The notes under the pieces were generated by a model. That model did not search any database. It was not told the DNA's origin and was given only the letters and a program-made list of their open reading frames with translations. From NCBI GenBank assembly GCA_029204225.1, contig CM055111.1:9379262-9443261 (forward strand): a stretch of 64,000 nucleotides of DNA, written 5' to 3'. The DNA comes from Diphasiastrum complanatum. Lineage: Eukaryota; Streptophyta; Lycopodiopsida; Lycopodiales; Lycopodiaceae. A program made the translations under genes and the position numbers. Positions 46,826-58,238 of the stretch are shown one piece after another; position 1 is the first letter of the stretch, and every line of letters begins with the position of its first letter.

Positions 46826-48097
46826 TTGAGGCTATGGAACTGCAATGGCATTCACTCCTCGGCTACTGCCGGTGATTTTAGAGACTTTTGTGCAGAGGGT
46901 GATCTCTTCCTATTCACAGAGACACATGAGAGTCCGAAAAGAGGTCTACCTGTTGTTGTGGGTTTTTGCTGGTACTCTGCACATCGGCGGTCGACGAGAG
47001 CATTGACAGATCGGGGTTCTGGTGGGGTGGCCTGCTTAGTCCGCGACTTCATTCGGCCTTGGGTCGAGTTGCTGCATACAGATGAGCGAGCTCACTATAT
47101 TTGGATTCGGGTGGACCGGACTTTGATGGGATTGACCCGTGACCTCTTTCTGGCCATTTGTTATTTTCCACCAGACACCTCAGTTTTCACAGCAGATGAG
47201 GAGTCACCTTACATGGATATTTCTTCAGACATTATTCGATATGAGGAGCGGGGTTATGTTCTTTAGCTGGCAACTTTAATGCCAGGACTGGGTCCAGGCA
47301 GACTGAGTTCCATAGAGCAGAGGATGATCCACAGCGGATACATGCTTTAGACTGGGATGATCTTGGCCTTCGGCGATGATCAGCAAATGCAGAGGGTCCA
47401 GTTACTGCATACGGAGATCAGATGCTTCAGTTGGGCGAGGCTCATGGATTGGCCATTTATAATGGCTTATTGTACTGGCCTGATTCAGGTGACTTTACTT
47501 GTTTTCCACACAGTGGAGGGAGTAGTGTTGTTGACTATTTCATGGGATTGTCGTCTCTCCTCCCCTACATTTCACAGTACCACTTTGTCTGACCACTCAT
47601 ACCTCTCTCTCTCTATTGGCCTTCTTCACACCCCATGTACTAATACCCTAACTCCTGGCAACAAAACAGTGTATCGTTATCATCCTCAAAACACCCCAAG
47701 GTACTTATCTGACCTCCTGACTCATTTCCCTTACGACAATACTTTGACGGATCAGTCTCTTTTTCTTGTCTGGACCTTGCATATCGCTGCATCCCTTGCT
47801 TTCCCATCTCCACGGCCCAAGCACTTACGACATAATCAACCACACAACCCCTGGTATGACCACGAGTGTAACCAACTTCATTTGGACTTCATTTACGCAC
47901 GCTGCCACTTTCCCCATATGGTAAAGGACTTATCCCGTGTATACCGTAGAACCACCCGAAAAAAGAAAATTACTTACGAAATCGGCCAGGGGAAGAAGAT
48001 GATGGACCTTCTCTTTAGCTCCTCGTCGCGATCATTTTGGCAAAAATTCCTCTCACGGGCACCTCCACCCCAGATCACAGATCTTAGACATGGGTAA
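46826..48097 (+). pseudogene. LINE ORF2: AP endonuclease and linker
   Basis: Starts MRLWNCNGIHS. Endonuclease motifs: FTETHES, RGSGGVACL, IWIRV and NFNART. It would nick target DNA. A frameshift near 47265 (before the GNFNART motif) and others near 47340-47600 break it. The linker contains WYDHECNQLHLDF and FWQKFLSRAPP, which match the fragment at 17735. Confidence 0.88.
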
Positions 48098-48111
48098 CCT
48101 ATGCCACATCG

Positions 48112-49437
48112 TTGTACACTGTTCCTGACACCCCTCCACTTCCTACACATCCCTACACATGTACTTCTGATATATTCTCTCCAGCCATAGTAGAAGAGGC
48201 CATTGACCGATTAAATCTACATAAGGCCAAGGATATTGATGATCTAGAAGCTGAACTTTTCAAGCAAGCTGCTGACATTCTCTCACCCTTCCTCTCTCTC
48301 CTCTTTAACCACTCTATCACATCTGGTTTCCCCTCACCCTGGTCCACAAACCTTATCCATCCTATCCATAAAGGCGGTGATCCCATTAAAGCCGAGAACT
48401 ATCGTACCATCATGATCAGTCACCTCTTTGCCAAGGTTTATGGTTCTATTCTTCAGTCAAAGATCAGTACAGAGATGGATACTCGAGCACTGCATGCCAT
48501 AGGTCAGGCAGGTTTCAGACCAGGATATACCACATCAGATCATATTTTCACCCTGAGATCCATCATTGAGGAAGCTAAGGCCAGGAGAGAGCATGTATAT
48601 TGCTGCTTTGTGGATTTCCGCAAGGCCTTTGACTCTGTGCCTCGACATCTACTGATACAGAGACTTCGGGACCGTGGCCTCCAAGAGGATATCATACAGG
48701 CAGTTGTGGCATTGTACATACCAGTTATTGGTCGTATCCGAGTATCAGGAGTCGTATCACTAGAGATAGACAGTACCATTGGGGTTAAGCAGGGATGTCC
48801 TCTCTCTCCTACACTCTTTGGTTTATATACAGACGAGCTTGAGCAGGTTATACAGACAGAGGGAGGTGAGGGATGCACATTGGGTGACCTCGTTATCGCT
48901 ATCCTATTATATGCTGATGATGTGGTTTTGCTTTCGAGGACGAGGGAAGGTTTGCAACGGCATCTTGACGCACTTCACTCTTTTTGTACTCAGTGGGGAT
49001 TATCAGTGAATGTGGCCAAAACCAAAGTTATGGTATTTAACACCTCTAGATCCTTCATGATGCGACAGGTGCTTTTATGGGAGGAGCATTCACTTGAGGT
49101 AGTTGACTCCTACACATACCTAGGGGTGGTATTTTCTGGTCCCACTTTCAGCATGCGACAGGCGGCATTTTCCCGACTACGGAAGGGTTATGCATCGTTG
49201 GTAGAGTTGGAGAGATTATGTTTCAGCTCACATGTTAGAGATGTGACTAGTAAGTGCCGACTCTTTGACACTATGGTCGTTCCCTCAGCTCTATATGCAT
49301 CAGAGACATGGAGTACTGGCTTGACGGCTACCGAGTGGGCGCGCATCTCACGACTTCAGATCTCTCAGATGATACGGGCTAAGCCCTCTATCCCACATCA
49401 TATTAGGCAAAGTTTGTCATCCCCCCTATTCAGATAG
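48112..49437 (+). pseudogene. LINE ORF2: reverse transcriptase
   Basis: An open run of 441 codons holding the whole L1-type RT: TSGFPSPWSTN, YRTIMIS, QAGFRPGYTT, CCFVDFRKAFDSVP, GVKQGCPLSPTLF, the catalytic YADDVVLLS, AKTKVMVFN and YTYLGVVF. RT itself looks intact, but frames change before (about 48095) and after (about 49410). Confidence 0.93.
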
Positions 49438-50749
49438 AGGCACTGTTCCATATTGTCACATTCATACAGCGCCTAGAGGATCTCCAGGGTAGAGGCACAC
49501 ACTATGCTGCAGCAGCTCTGTCATCCTCCCAGCACCTACACTCCGAGGGGGACTCCTTCTCGTGGTATTCCCAGGCCTGTCGTCTCCTCTCCACATTGAG
49601 TATTCACATTACGGATCTACTAGCTGGTACTCATCAGTATATTAGAGGATACTTATATAGGGCATATCTTCAGAGCACTTGGCAGGATTCATCTGGGGTG
49701 AAGACGGAGTTTTATCGGACACATTTTCTATCTCGGGATCCTGCTGGGTATCCCATTGTACCCAGATACCTAGTAGACAATATCTCACACAGACTGCGGA
49801 TAGTGATGGGTCAGTTCCGGGTTTCCTCTCACCAGTTAGCCATTGAGATTGGTAGATACAGGGGCATCCCGAGAGACGCGCGGATTTGTAGTATGTGTGA
49901 CCTACATGATATAGAGGATGAGTTTCATGTTCTCTTCAGATGCCCAGCTTACTATGAGATTCGAGGGAGATACTACTGCTTGTTTCGAGACCATAGTTAT
50001 GAACGTAGCCACGGCTGATCTAGATTTAGTCTATGAAAGGATCACATAAGCAAGACTTAACCCTAGAAAGCAGGAGAGAGAAAGCTTAAAGAGACTAAAG
50101 AAGGAGATCATATCATAAGCCAAGTAACAAATGACACAGAATCCCTACTTATAGCCAAGAGGAAGCCCTAAAAGGAAGCTTCCAATGGCTAGGGCCAAAC
50201 TGAGAGGGAAAATAGTGCGCCCTCCAAGAAGGCCCCCACTCTCAGTAATATGACCAAATAACCAATATAGTGAATCATAGGGCCCAAGGCCAATAATATG
50301 GTCTAAATGTCAATAATAGGGCCCAAGGCCAACCATATAGTCTAAATGTCAAATAATGAATAAAAAAGGGCCCAAAGCCTGCCTATGCATAAAGTAAAGT
50401 AAATGTAAATGGACATGGCGAATGTAATGAGCCGAGTCCATAACTACCATCCACTTGCACTCTCTGCCTTGATATCGTATGAGGACTCCAGATGTGTTGC
50501 GTTGATGATCCGGGAGATGATAGACCTGCGTATGGTGAGTCTTGACGCTTACAGGAGTGTCTATCCCGTCGGAGACAGAGGCAGGAGAGTAGTGACTCTA
50601 ATGGAGAGGCTGAGATTCCAGATGCCACCATACATAGACGGCAGAGACAGTGTCGTCGACCAGAGAAACAACCAGCCCGCAGGCCACAGCCTGCAACTTC
50701 ATGACAGCGTAGACACCACCGATACTCGACGACAGAGAGAGGGGTAGCT
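49438..50749 (+). pseudogene. LINE ORF2 C-terminal region, split by a solo LTR
   Basis: Contains the conserved C-terminal zinc-like motif CSMCDLHDIEDEFH...CPAYYEIRG near 49890-49965. It is interrupted at 49995-50445 by a solo LTR and resumes as LSALISYEDSRCV, aligning with the end of the LINE at 31362-31829. The protein stop is TAG at about 50745; the LINE meets an inverted LINE within a few bases and no poly(A) is seen. Confidence 0.88.
49995..50445 (-). repeat. Solo LTR of the AGTTA...TAACT chromovirus family
   Basis: 451 bases, about 99% identical to the LTR at 12028-12478 and flanked by direct repeats ACCAT (49990-49994 and 50446-50450). It arose by recombination between the LTRs of a full element that had inserted into the LINE. 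Confidence 0.95.
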
Positions 50750-51315
50750 TCATCATGAGATGTCCGCTCAAGTCCTATATCCAAAGCATGAAGCTGGAGG
50801 TAATCCGTCATTGCATGAAATTCCGTTTGTCTGGTGGCCGTGCGTGCGTTAAAGTCACCTGCCAAAAGTACATATCCTTGGGGAGAAAAGATAGAAATAT
50901 CCTCTGACAAAACCTGAAAAGGGTCCCCACCATAGTCTGCAAATGTTGAACTCTGAGGAGCAATATAACATACTGCCAGGAAGATATCTCTAGCCAAACG
51001 TAAGGAATGTCCAAATAATTGTAACCATATAAAACGTGCATACGGGTCTTTCTTAACTAGCTTAATAGTATGACGATACTAGTCTCTGTATAAGCATGCC
51101 ACCCCACCGGAGCCTCTGGAAGTCTTCCCTCGTAGGAATGGTCTAAAAACTGAGTGCCAAGAGAAATCTGCCACCACAGGAAGAGGACGAAAATGAGACT
51201 CATGAGTCTCTGCTAGCAGTAAAATATCTGTACGAGCAAGATAGGACTGCAAGTCACCTGCAGAAGAGGAAGAGTGGAAGCCATTACAATTCCAAAAGCC
51301 AATACGAAGCAACAT
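50750..51315 (-). pseudogene. LINE (minus) endonuclease, 3' part missing
   Basis: Starts MLLRIGFWNCNGFHS. Motifs ETHES, GSGGVACLYRD and GDFNART. One in-frame TAG at 51079-51081 is the only break up to the point near 50750 where similarity ends (SHDEATPL). RT is absent. Confidence 0.88.
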
Positions 51316-51357
51316 AGGGGATCTCAGGCTGCTCCCATGCCCGGGAGCCCCAATTCC

Positions 51358-52125
51358 CTATGGGGAGCGCTCATAGTATCGTGGCTTACCGTCAATAAAC
51401 ACCACCTGTTGCCCTTTTTCTTTAGCTTCTTGTATGATTTTTTTCCTTGCTAGCCATTGCGTATGAGTTAAATCATCATCCATAAAAATAAAAGTCCCTT
51501 TCAGCTTGGCTTGAAGTTTCAAGGCAGCATTACGATGTACAAGAGACCGGAATTTAATAAATAAAACATTCTCATCATACTTGCCTCTCCAAGCAGTTTC
51601 AAATCCCTCAATTGAGTGTGAGAGTTTATTGCAAAGTAAATCCTTAACTTCCTCAAGAGGTTTTCCAGCATTTGAAATGCCTCTCACTCTAATATTAAGA
51701 GCTTTTTTAGCTCTTTTCTCTTGCTCCAAAAACATGCTTTCTAATCTTGAGTCAATTGAAACATTCGTAGGCAAATCTATCATACCAGTATCGTTTTTGA
51801 ACAGTGCTGCTCAAGATTTTGTCTCTTCCACTTGTTTTTCAAGGCTGAAAATCTTGTTAGAAGTTTCTGCAAGGTCCGTAGTAGATGATGGCAATAGAGT
51901 TCGCAGCTGGCTGATCTCATCCCGTAATTTTTGAACCTCCAATTTGAGCGCTGCATTTTCTCCTTGTACTTCTGAAAATAGTGCATACAATTGCCCGACA
52001 TGATAATGGACGTCTTTCGGTAGAATAGAGCGAGGGATAGTTGGAGGTGAGACCTTAGATAGCACAAATGGAGGAGGAGTAGAAGGATTAGGAGGCAGAG
52101 CAGAGGGAGGTGTAGCTGGTTCCAT
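51358..52125 (-). pseudogene. LINE (minus) ORF1, one stop
   Basis: ATG at 52125 (MEPATPPSALPP). A proline-rich start leads to a coiled coil (ENAALKLEVQKLRDEISQL) and the ORF1 conserved domain (LNIRVRGISNAGKP, GTFIFMDDDLTHTQW) to the stop at 51358. A TGA at 51811-51813 stands where the related LINE has tryptophan. Otherwise the frame is open over 255 codons, so this copy is less decayed than the plus LINE. Confidence 0.88.
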
Positions 52126-52354
52126 ATATCCAACAAGGATTAGTGAGCAGGGATGACACCTGCCAATTTCAAGATGTAGTTCCTTCTCTAAATGCGCTGA
52201 AACTGGAATAGCACCGAAATTGTAAGGAAGATGTGCTCGCTATCTCTACACACTCTTCCAGTGAAGCTTCGATTGAAGCTTCTAGAGGCAAGCAATGAAT
52301 GAAAGCGACTTCAAGGGCGGATCAGAGCAATCAACAACAATGGAGGCCATCGCG

Positions 52355-52560
<206 letters not shown>

Positions 52561-52619
52561 GAGGGAATGTGTGGCATGTGCTTTCTAGTTTTGAGATACA
52601 TTGTTGAAAGATTAGAAAT

Positions 52620-52965
52620 GTGACATATCAATGTGTTTGAAACTTGAAAAGAGTGTTAATTTTTTTTTTGTGTTAGAACTTAGAACTTCAAAGAAGTTAG
52701 AACCTATAATATATATTGTGTTTTAGTTAGCACTAGTGACTGATCAATATTTAGTGTTAGAACTTAGTAGAACTTAGAATCTAGACTAGTAGTTAGTAGT
52801 GTGTGATTACTAGTTACTAGTTAGAGTGAGGTAATAAGTTCGTGCTAGAATTTAGAAATACGGTTAGATTTAGAGTTTAGAGGACCATGTTGAGGGATAG
52901 GGTTCCATTGTGGGAGCATGTCATTGCGATTATGGATTATGGAAGTTGGAAGTTGGAACCATTGT
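52620..52965 (+). pseudogene. hAT-A-type 5' end relic
   Basis: TTAGAACTTAG-rich leader, then MLRDRVPLWEHV, an eroded form of the hAT-A exon 1 start. The BED cysteines are not reached. Confidence 0.6.
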
Positions 52966-52995
52966 ATTATCATTTATAAATCATGACATATGTAG

Positions 52996-53279
52996 CATAG
53001 AATCTGAGAACCGTGAACGGTTCACCTCAAAACCGTACGGTTCACAAAGATTTTACTGGTGAACCGTACTAATTAATTAATTAAATAATCTTTTTATTTT
53101 AGTTTCCACCTCCAAAAATAGCCCAAAAAAATGCCAAAAAAAACCAGAATGAGGGCCAAAAACAGTGAAATGGGTTTTGGGGGGGAAAGGGTTAAAAAAA
53201 TTAATTAATTAATTAACTATTAATTACAAGAACCGTACCACGGTTCATGAACCGTGGTACGGGAACCGTGGGTTCTATG
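52996..53279. mobile_element. MITE with GAACCGT words, hAT type
   Basis: 284 bases. Ends CATAGAAtC and, reverse-complemented, CATAGAAcC. 8-base flanks ATATGTAG (52988-52995) and ATATGTGG (53280-53287) match at 7 of 8. GAACCGT/ACGGTTC words cluster at both ends around a TTAATTAATTAA-rich core. No coding sequence. Confidence 0.85.
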
Positions 53280-53392
53280 ATATGTGGACAGCAGTACCAT
53301 GTGGCATGTAATGATGTACATTGTGATTTGAATGTGCTCTCTAGCACTTATTTATGCCATAATAGATAATATAAGGCTAGAAATAAAATCAA

Positions 53393-53490
53393 AAAAAAAA
53401 AAGAAACCTAAAATTGTTTCGCCAAATCTGATTGTTTCCCGTTTCAATTTGTAAAGGCATTTTGAAAAGGTCCATGAAACATTGCCCTAG
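53393..53490. repeat. Relic matching 6598-6740
   Basis: Shares AACCTAAAA, TTTCGCC, TTTCCCG and AAACATTG blocks in the same order with 6598-6720. Type unknown. Confidence 0.45.
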
Positions 53491-55170
53491 CCTATGTTGG
53501 TGGCCCTGAGACCAGTCAGTAGATGTATAACTGTATATCCTTCCAGATTTAATAAAGTTGGTTGCACAACAATTCCATGCTACCAAGCCAATAATAGACA
53601 AATAGTAATGTGAAGGTTAGCACGGTTGTAACACTTATTACATCAATGCCCAATCGTATTGCCCGTAATATGCATAAATACATCTACGTCAGCTTTTCAA
53701 GATTTAGAAGTAGCCATTTGCTAAGTTTCTATCACTCCTCCAGGGGAAGAAAGAGTCAGCCGTGATAAGTATAAGAATAAAAGATAAGTCACATTTAGAA
53801 TGTACCTTATTTGTGTCAAAATCAAGGTCCACAATGGCTGCACTTGTAGGTAGAGTATATTCTTCCATATAGTGTCGTGACTTTGAGGACCATATTCGTA
53901 TTTTCTACCAATCAAAGAAAAAACTCTGGTAAAAAACTTAGCAAACAAAACATAAAAATTCTACCAAAGCTAGAAATGATGGAAACATCTTATTAGATAA
54001 CATCTCAGAAACCCTCAAAGTTGAAAGGCATTATCAAGTTTCACATCAACAAAAAAAATCTTTGACGAACCATAACACTTACTTCATATTTGGCAGAATA
54101 TTCAACCATTATTACACATCGTCTACTTTGTCCATAGTTCCTAGTCTTTCAAAACATACTTTTTCCTAATGGCATTTAATATGCATACAGCACATAACAT
54201 ATAAAAATTTCCCCACACATGCATAGAATTTTCTATTTAGAGATTTTTTTTTTGAAGTTCATAAAACACCATGATTCCAATGTTAAAATACCATTTAAAA
54301 TTTAGTATTTTTCATCCTCAAACACAAGTACTTAAAGTGACTCTAGAGAAATACTTCTTGAAAGACTAGCATCAACTAAATTAACAGAGGTTCAAGGGGA
54401 ATTAGCACCACATGTCGTTTTTTGTAGTTATGTATGCTGGACATCTTTTTCAAGGCAATTCATAGATAGAGACTTGATAGGCTATCTCTAGTTATCATTG
54501 TACTTCAGTAGTCCTCTACTTGAAAGAGCTTATTACTATGTTAGGTTCTCAGGCTCAAGTTAGCATTCAAGATAGCCACTTTCACTAAATAGTTGATTTT
54601 GTTTCACAATTTGCTTTTGAAACGATCGCACAAGCCAAGTACCATGTAACCACCCCAACCACTGGCCTATTGGCTATATAGTCATTTCTAGTCATTCAAT
54701 GTTACATGTGAAGACAACATTAGAAAGCTCTCAAACTTCTTTTTTCAATGAGCTATGGCTCAGTTTAATCCGCTAGGACTTGATCTTTGTTTTTTGCCAG
54801 AACAACATTTTTCTACAAACTACATGGCACAACTAGGCGTCCCAAACCCTAAAACGTTTGAACAGTCAATCAAATGTTCAAATGACTCACATCCCCTTCA
54901 TTTGCTCGAACAATCAGTCCCTTCAACTACACAGCCATCCTACTAGGTAATCAACACATTCGTCTACCCTAGATAGTCAATTCAATACATGAGATAAACA
55001 ATGAGTCATCTATTCGTGCCAATGTTTCATTGAAATGTGTTTCATTAATGAAACTTCATTTTGAAAAGTCCAGTTCAAACAATCCATCTGAAACAGATTT
55101 TATAGATTTAAAAAAGCTATAGAAATATTAAAAATTAAAACCTAATTATTTTTCTTGGTTTTAAACCATT
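53491..55170. other. No gene seen
   Basis: A/T-rich DNA. A 63-codon open stretch at 54755-54946 has no recognisable motif and no support. Confidence 0.55.
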
Positions 55171-55178
55171 GTGTATAG

Positions 55179-55270
55179 CATAGGTCCCGCAGTACTGGGT
55201 ACCGCGGATCCCGGTACCGCGGGACCGTACTGGTACCGCAGTACCATCATGGTACCGCGGTACCACAATA
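55179..55270. repeat. hAT-D left terminal and subterminal repeats
   Basis: CATAG terminus, then GGTACCGCGG, its variants and GGATCCC in both orientations. Candidate transposase binding sites. Confidence 0.8.
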
Positions 55271-55549
55271 TAGTAATATTTTTATTATTTAATATTTTTT
55301 TAAATTTTTTTTTACCTAAACCTACCCACCCCCCTCGCATTTCCTCTGAAATTTTTTTGCGCCCTCTCCGCCCTGCCATCGCTGCTAGTTTTTCCTGCCT
55401 GCCTTTGATTCCTTGCGTCGCCCATCGCCCACGCAACGCCCTGCCTTGCATCTGATTTCCTTTGCCCTGCATTCGCCCATTTTCAGCGTCTCTCCAACAG
55501 TGAACCCTGCTGTTTTTTTTCCAGCAATCCATCCCTCATTTCATCTACA

Positions 55550-57422
55550 ATGGTGCAATCCGTTCTTTCCGGTCTGTGGGACGAGGTAGACATTGTCAGG
55601 TGGGTTGCCGACAAGGCCAACAAGACCGGTCAGAAGATCGTGCGCTGCCGATACTGTCTCGTCGAGTTTGCTGCATCCCTCACTCGCCTTAAAGGCCATC
55701 TGCTCGGTGCACGCGCCAAAAATGGTGCCACCTTGAATGCTGCCCCTTGTGGCAGCATGACCGTCCCCGACAGGCAGCGACTACTGGACACCTACAGGCC
55801 GCGGCTCGTGGCAGGGAAGAACACCATTTCGGAGGGCATTCTCCGATTTTGCACCGCTCCTTATGTGGCTAACCCAGAGTTGCTGCCTGCTTGGCTGGCA
55901 CGCACGAGGAGAGGGAGTGCATCCTCCTCTGGTCCCTTTGCCCCTCAGACAGTTCTGCCTCACGCACCCCCATCTGCTCAGATTCCGGTGGATCCCGTCC
56001 CATCGCGTCCGCCAGTTGCCACTGCGGTTCCACCACCACCCACTGTTGCTCGCAGTCCACTAGTCTACGACTTTCTCATGGACTCTCCGCCACCCGAGCA
56101 GGCCCAGGATGGTACTGGGCGGGCCTTCGAGGATGTGGAAGAGATCCCTTCTTCCTTCCCTTCCCATCCGGATGACCTCCTCAGCCAGCAGTTTTCGTAC
56201 CCCATGCCAGATGTTGCCCCTCCACCAGTGCACCCCACCTATGCTGCTGCACCCATCCCTGCCAGTGCATCCCACTCTCCCCATTCCACGTCTACAGCCG
56301 ATGCATCCACCAGTGCCCAGCCTGTCGCGTCATCGTCCATTCCCGTCACGGTTGGTGCACCGTGCTGGAGGTCCACCACCCGTCGCCCACCAGGGAGAGC
56401 CCTTGTGCAGCAGACCATTCGCGGCGCACATCAGCCGCACATGGACAGAGAGGCCACACAGGCCGTGGCCAGTCTGATTTACGAGTTGAACCTGCCCTTT
56501 GCCATCACCGACTCTGAGCCCTTCAGAAGGGCCTTCCGCCTTGCACAGTCTGTCAGCCCTAGCTGGAGAGTCCCTAGTTCAGAGGTTGTCCGCACACACA
56601 TGCTGAGGGATAGGGTCGAGTCCTTGTCTAGAGAGATGGAGCCTCTATGTCGGCACTGGGCCACTTACGGTTGCAGCATCATGTCCGATGGCTGGATTGA
56701 TGTCAGGAGGAGGCCGATCCTCAACATACTGGTCTCCAGCTGCATGGGCACACAGTTTTTGAGGGCAGTGGATTGCAGCAGGGGGGGGAGAGTCATATCT
56801 GCAGAGTTCATGTTTGATGTCATCAGGTCTTCCATCCTAGCCATAGGCCCACAGCATGTCGTCACGGTGGTGACCGACAATGCCACGAACTGCATTCAGA
56901 TGGGTGTACTGCTAGGGGCCGAGTTCCCTCATATTGTTCATACCCCCTGTGCAGCCCACGGCATAGACCTTCTGATGGGGGACATTGGAGCACTTCCTTG
57001 GGTTAGAGCCATCGTTCGGGAGGCCCTCTTCCTGGTGACTTTTGTCACCAGAAAGAGGCGTGTCTTGCCATGTTCTGGGTGTTCAGCCATCTGGACCTCC
57101 GTAAGCCAGCCCCCACGCGCTTTGCATTCGACTTGGTGGTCATCGACCGTTTGATCAGGTGCAGGGCCCAACTTCTACAGATGGTTGCCAATGATCTTTG
57201 GGGTGCCAATACATTTCCGCACACTGAGGATGGGGAGCACTTTTCTTCCACGATGAGGGGAGACCAGTTCTGGAGGGATGCACAGACATTGTCAGGACTG
57301 CTTCGACCACTCTACATTGTGCTCCGCATGGCTGACAGCGAGGGGTCGACACTTGGACTGGTGTATGAGCTCATGGACCGGATTGGACAGTTCCTGCAGT
57401 TGCCCATCTTGCAGCCAGAGAG
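55550..57422 (+). pseudogene. hAT-D transposase exon 1 (BED and DUF659), one frameshift
   Basis: ATG at 55550. BED finger: C33, C36 and H50. A proline/serine-rich linker covers about 115-290. The catalytic region begins about 300: first aspartate in SDGW (D380), second in VTDNATNC (D443). After KRRVL near 57067 one base is missing relative to hAT-B, and the frame continues one register over (FWVFSHLDLRKPAPTR...YELMDRIGQFLQL) to the donor GTAAGC at 57423. Transposase would bind the element ends and cut and paste it. Apart from the frameshift the exon is open. Confidence 0.9.
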
Positions 57423-57536
57423 GTAAGCGGTACAGTGTTGCAATTGACCTTTATCTTTTCAGTACTTGCTAGTTTGTTTTTCTGTCAATGTTAAGCTTTT
57501 TCGTAATGCTCTAAACCACATGCCCCTCACCTGCAG

Positions 57537-57882
57537 GATGACAGAGCTGAAGTTCATATGGGAGACGCGGTGGAACTACTTCCACAGGAGTATCCACAGC
57601 GTTGCACACATGCTGCATCCCCTCTTCCTCTCTCCGACACAGATCGCAGACAGGGAGCTTGAGGCCGATTGGATTCAGTACATTCACAGGGTGGGTCCAC
57701 ACATAGGTTTGGATCCTATCAGGCTCATGGAGGAGCTCGCTGCATTTCGTTTCGGCATGGGCACATTCGGCCACCCGGCTGCCCAGGATCCAGAGAGGAG
57801 GCGGCTACCCATTACCTGGTGGACCATGTTCGGTAGCACATACCCATCTATACAACGTCTTGCACTGCGTGTCCTTTCTCAG
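57537..57882 (+). pseudogene. hAT-D transposase exon 2
   Basis: Bordered by acceptor CCTGCAG and donor GTATGC. Encodes MTELKFIWETRWNYFHRS and VAHMLHPLF, then WWTMFGSTYPSIQRLALRVL. Open and in phase with exon 1. Confidence 0.88.
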
Positions 57883-57974
57883 GTATGCATCTCATTTTAT
57901 CCTCCATTTTTGTGTTTCGTTGAAGTTCCACCTTTGCCACAATGTGCTGAAGTATTTCAATGCACGCACCACAG

Positions 57975-58136
57975 GACTGTGCTGCCTCTGTGTGTGAGCG
58001 TAATTGGAGCACATGGGCACTCATTCACACGAGGAGAAGAAACCGGTTGTCAGTGAGTCAGTTGGAGCGGTTGGTGTTCTGTAGCACCAACGCACGTCTC
58101 GCCAGGAGGCTTCCGACCATTACGAGCGCATTGCAA
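57975..58136 (+). pseudogene. hAT-D transposase exon 3 (hAT dimerisation core)
   Basis: Acceptor CACCACAG. CERNWSTWALIHTRRRNRLS and LERLVF are the signature of the hAT C-terminal dimerisation segment. Donor GTGATA at 58137. Confidence 0.88.
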
Positions 58137-58238
58137 GTGATAAGCAAATCTTTCATAGCATGTTGGTTGACTCCTGGTATGTTGGTTTCATTTCTTGATA
58201 AAGTTGTCTTTCTGACATGCAAATTTTAAACCTTGCAG

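Noticed and set aside
50700-50800. Twin-priming inversion as the cause of the opposed LINEs
   Set aside because: Twin priming inverts a 5' fragment upstream of the 3' fragment; here the inverted 5' part lies beyond the 3' end of the other LINE.
54755-54946. 63-codon open stretch starting MAQFNPLG
   Set aside because: Short, no motif and no promoter or homologous copy in the window.
55891-56477. Several long alternative frames over hAT-D exon 1
   Set aside because: The sequence is G/C-rich and lacks stops in several frames; only the BED/DUF659 frame carries domain motifs.
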